6,574 nt of DNA, from positions 3,938 through 10,511 of the forward strand of contig DANO01000032.1 in NCBI GenBank assembly GCA_002497295.1, read 5' to 3'. Under the pieces are notes generated by a model. It worked only from the letters and a program-made list of their open reading frames with translations, did no database searches and was not told the origin of the DNA. Both the position numbers and the translations under genes were made by a program. The stretch comes from Euryarchaeota archaeon UBA171 (GTDB lineage Archaea; Thermoplasmatota; Poseidoniia; Poseidoniales; Thalassarchaeaceae). Shown one piece after another: positions 5,609-6,574 of the stretch. Within the stretch, counting starts at the first letter, position 1; the number at the start of each line of letters is the position of its first letter.

Positions 5609-6271
5609 TCAGATGAGGCCTAGCGCGTCTTCTATCCTATTCAACTCGGGACCGGTTGTGCCCGTTCCCGCAAGAACGGAGTCATTCGAGGTTATACAAC
5701 CGGCACCGACATATGGCGAGCCGAAGCATACCGTGCCTACCATCAGAGGGACGCTCAAAGCCTCCGAAACCACTGCTGCCTCAGACTCAGTGATGTCCGG
5801 ATGTGCAAGAACGCCCTTGTCGTTGGCGACTAATGCCGACCCCAGAGTATCCTGCCCGGATATCCTGACCCGTGTGGACGGTACCCCGAGTATCTCGGAG
5901 ATAAGATCGCAACCAGGGCCAGGGATAGTCATGCCCACCACGGCTCCGTGGTTGTTGCACGCGATCAGATTTCCAGCGGCATTCACGCCCGATTCCATAA
6001 TCACCACTTCACCGAAGGATGTCAGCTTATCCAGATCTTGCTCAGTGGCTATGTCTGCCACTGCGATCCCATTCTTATTGCCGCGAAGCAGGCTCCCAAG
6101 TAGAGTAGATCCCCCTATCGAAAAGGGAACCATCTCGAGATCGAAGGTGGTCTTGAGTAGCTCTTCGCATTCCTCGTCTATGGATAGCGGGTGGAACAGT
6201 ACGTCCCCTACTATGGATACGTGGACTCCGACCTGAGAATGGCCGAGAACATCCCCAGTTACCGTAGCCAT
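5609..6271 (-). CDS. eif6: Translation initiation factor aIF6, ribosomal subunit anti-association factor
   Basis: aIF6 binds the large ribosomal subunit in the cytoplasm and prevents premature joining of the small subunit. The 220-residue length equals the archaeal norm, and the five-fold repeated alpha/beta propeller pattern is visible. Landmarks are GGSTLLGSLLRGNKNGI (53-69), NAAGNLIACNNHGAVV (97-112), GSALVANDKGVLAHPD (144-159) and the highly conserved C-terminal run VGTVCFGSPYVGAGC with SN...AG..TTGPEL and RIEDALG. The open frame extends to 6457, but that extension would translate 5S rRNA. The ATG at 6271 is preceded by GAGG (6284-6281) with 9-base spacing and gives a normal N-terminus. 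Archaeal aIF6 genes often sit near L31e/L39e, but here the upstream neighbour is 5S rRNA. Downstream it converges with the four-cysteine gene with no gap. Confidence 0.96.
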   Translation of the reverse strand: MATVTGDVLGHSQVGVHVSIVGDVLFHPLSIDEECEELLKTTFDLEMVPFSIGGSTLLGSLLRGNKNGIAVADIATEQDLDKLTSFGEVVIMESGVNAAGNLIACNNHGAVVGMTIPGPGCDLISEILGVPSTRVRISGQDTLGSALVANDKGVLAHPDITESEAAVVSEALSVPLMVGTVCFGSPYVGAGCITSNDSVLAGTGTTGPELNRIEDALGLI

Positions 6272-6309
6272 ACAATGTCGCCTCTGACTCTTGCTAACGT
6301 TGGGAATGG

Positions 6310-6314
6310 AAAAA
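6310..6314 (-). terminator. Oligo-T terminator after 5S rRNA
   Basis: The minus strand carries TTTTT about 20 bases past the 3' end of the 5S gene. Archaeal RNA polymerase commonly stops at short T-runs without a hairpin. It lies between 5S and the aIF6 ribosome-binding site. No separate TATA box is evident between it and aIF6, so termination is probably partial. Confidence 0.5.
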
Positions 6315-6333
6315 GGATGCGGGGATGAAGATG

Positions 6334-6458
6334 GGTGGCACAGCGACGAACGTTCCCGTGGGCTCTCGCACCACAGTACAGGAATCGACGCAGGAGGGCT
6401 TGACTTCCGGGTTCGGGATGGGACCGGGTATTGCCCCTCCGCTGTGGCCGTGCACACC
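6334..6458 (-). rRNA. rrf: 5S ribosomal RNA
   Basis: The minus strand shows the universal 5S core: CCCATCCCGAACCCGG (complement of 6407-6422), then GGAAGTCAAGCC in helix III/loop C, and later the GTACTGTGGTGCGAGAGCC segment of loops D-E. The ends pair as helix I: GGTG, a bulged T, then GCACGGC at the 5' side (6458 downward) against GCTGTGC followed by CACC at the 3' side (6344-6334). This gives a length of about 125 bases, normal for archaea; the exact ends are uncertain by a few bases. No 23S rRNA precedes it, because an opposite-strand tRNA-like gene starts about 100 bases upstream. The unlinked 5S fits Thermoplasmata. Confidence 0.95.
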
Positions 6459-6519
6459 GCATCTTCGAATGTGATGAATCGAGAAGCCTATTGGACAGAG
6501 GCCCACCTTAGGCCAGGAT

Positions 6520-6544
6520 GTAATAAATTGTCATGTAAAAATTG
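6520..6544. promoter_or_regulatory. AT-rich promoter patch between 5S rRNA and tRNA genes
   Basis: This is the most AT-rich stretch of the 98-base gap. On the plus strand TAATAAAT (6521-6528) lies about 30 bases before the tRNA start. On the minus strand TTTATTA in the same place lies about 64 bases before the mature 5S 5' end, which would require a processed leader. TTTTTACA (6541-6534, minus) is an alternative. A shared divergent promoter is inferred. Confidence 0.45.
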
Positions 6545-6556
6545 TCAAGAATGCTC

Positions 6557-6574
6557 GGGGGGTTAGTGCAGCTG
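6557..6574 (+). tRNA. Probable tRNA gene, 5' fragment cut by window edge
   Basis: The last 18 bases fit the tRNA 5' consensus position by position: a seven-base acceptor strand GGGGGGT, T8, A9, the D-stem GTGC (10-13), A14, and then G15 C T G18 of the D-loop. Together with an AT-rich promoter patch about 30 bases upstream, this makes a tRNA likely. The anticodon lies outside the window, so the amino acid cannot be named. Confidence 0.5.

Noticed and set aside
5565..6236. Plus-strand 223-residue open frame antisense to aIF6
   Set aside because: It is Ser/Thr/Pro-rich translation of the complement of a well-conserved gene and overlaps the four-cysteine gene.
6272..6457. N-terminal extension of aIF6 by 62 residues in the same open frame
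   Set aside because: It would translate most of the 5S rRNA gene; ATG 6271 has a ribosome-binding site and gives the normal 220-residue length.
6291..6566. Plus-strand open frame of 91 residues, and a minus-strand frame of 70 residues, over 5S rRNA
   Set aside because: They lie across the 5S rRNA gene and its promoter; the translations show no protein-like pattern.

Overview
The window looks like chromosomal DNA from a euryarchaeon, most likely of the Thermoplasmata / Marine Group II type. The archaeal reading rests on four things. There is an archaeal-type translation factor aIF6. A 5S rRNA gene is present with no 23S rRNA next to it, an arrangement known from Thermoplasmata. TATA-like boxes lie about 25 bases before genes, and Shine-Dalgarno sites of the GGAGGTGA type are mixed with starts that have none. 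The phylum is an inference. Archaeal identity is much firmer.

Left part (1-1178). The 5' end of a GT4-family glycosyltransferase runs off the left edge on the minus strand. Divergent from it is a plus-strand pair: a small two-helix membrane protein and an O6-alkylguanine-DNA alkyltransferase (PCHRV active site), separated by 3 bases. A 9-base inverted repeat lies in the divergent gap. Bases 1097-1178, between convergent genes, show nothing recognisable.

Centre (1179-5353). Two divergent, tightly packed operons make up a propionyl-CoA/methylmalonyl-CoA module. On the minus strand are the B12-binding small subunit of methylmalonyl-CoA mutase, the MeaB/MMAA-type GTPase chaperone, and a membrane protein resembling dolichol/polyprenol kinases. 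On the plus strand are the carboxyltransferase subunit (PccB/MmdA type), a 52-residue protein, and a free-standing biotin carboxyl carrier protein with EAMKM. The 52-residue gene is short enough to be missed by routine gene calling, but it is joined to the carrier gene by an ATGA start/stop overlap. Together these proteins would carboxylate propionyl-CoA (or decarboxylate methylmalonyl-CoA) and interconvert methylmalonyl-CoA and succinyl-CoA. The biotin carboxylase, mutase large subunit and epimerase are not in the window.

Right part (5354-6574). A small four-cysteine protein follows, with its ATG inside a perfect 9-base-pair inverted repeat. Its stop codon abuts the stop codon of the convergent aIF6 gene with no spacer. 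Upstream of aIF6 on the minus strand lie an oligo-T terminator and the 5S rRNA gene. At the right edge the first 18 bases of a probable tRNA gene begin on the plus strand, and an AT-rich patch probably serves as promoter for the 5S/tRNA pair.

No mobile element, CRISPR array or insertion sequence was seen. The most notable items are the hidden 52-residue subunit candidate, the start-codon hairpin, the 5S-aIF6 linkage and the prenol-kinase-like gene in a mutase operon.
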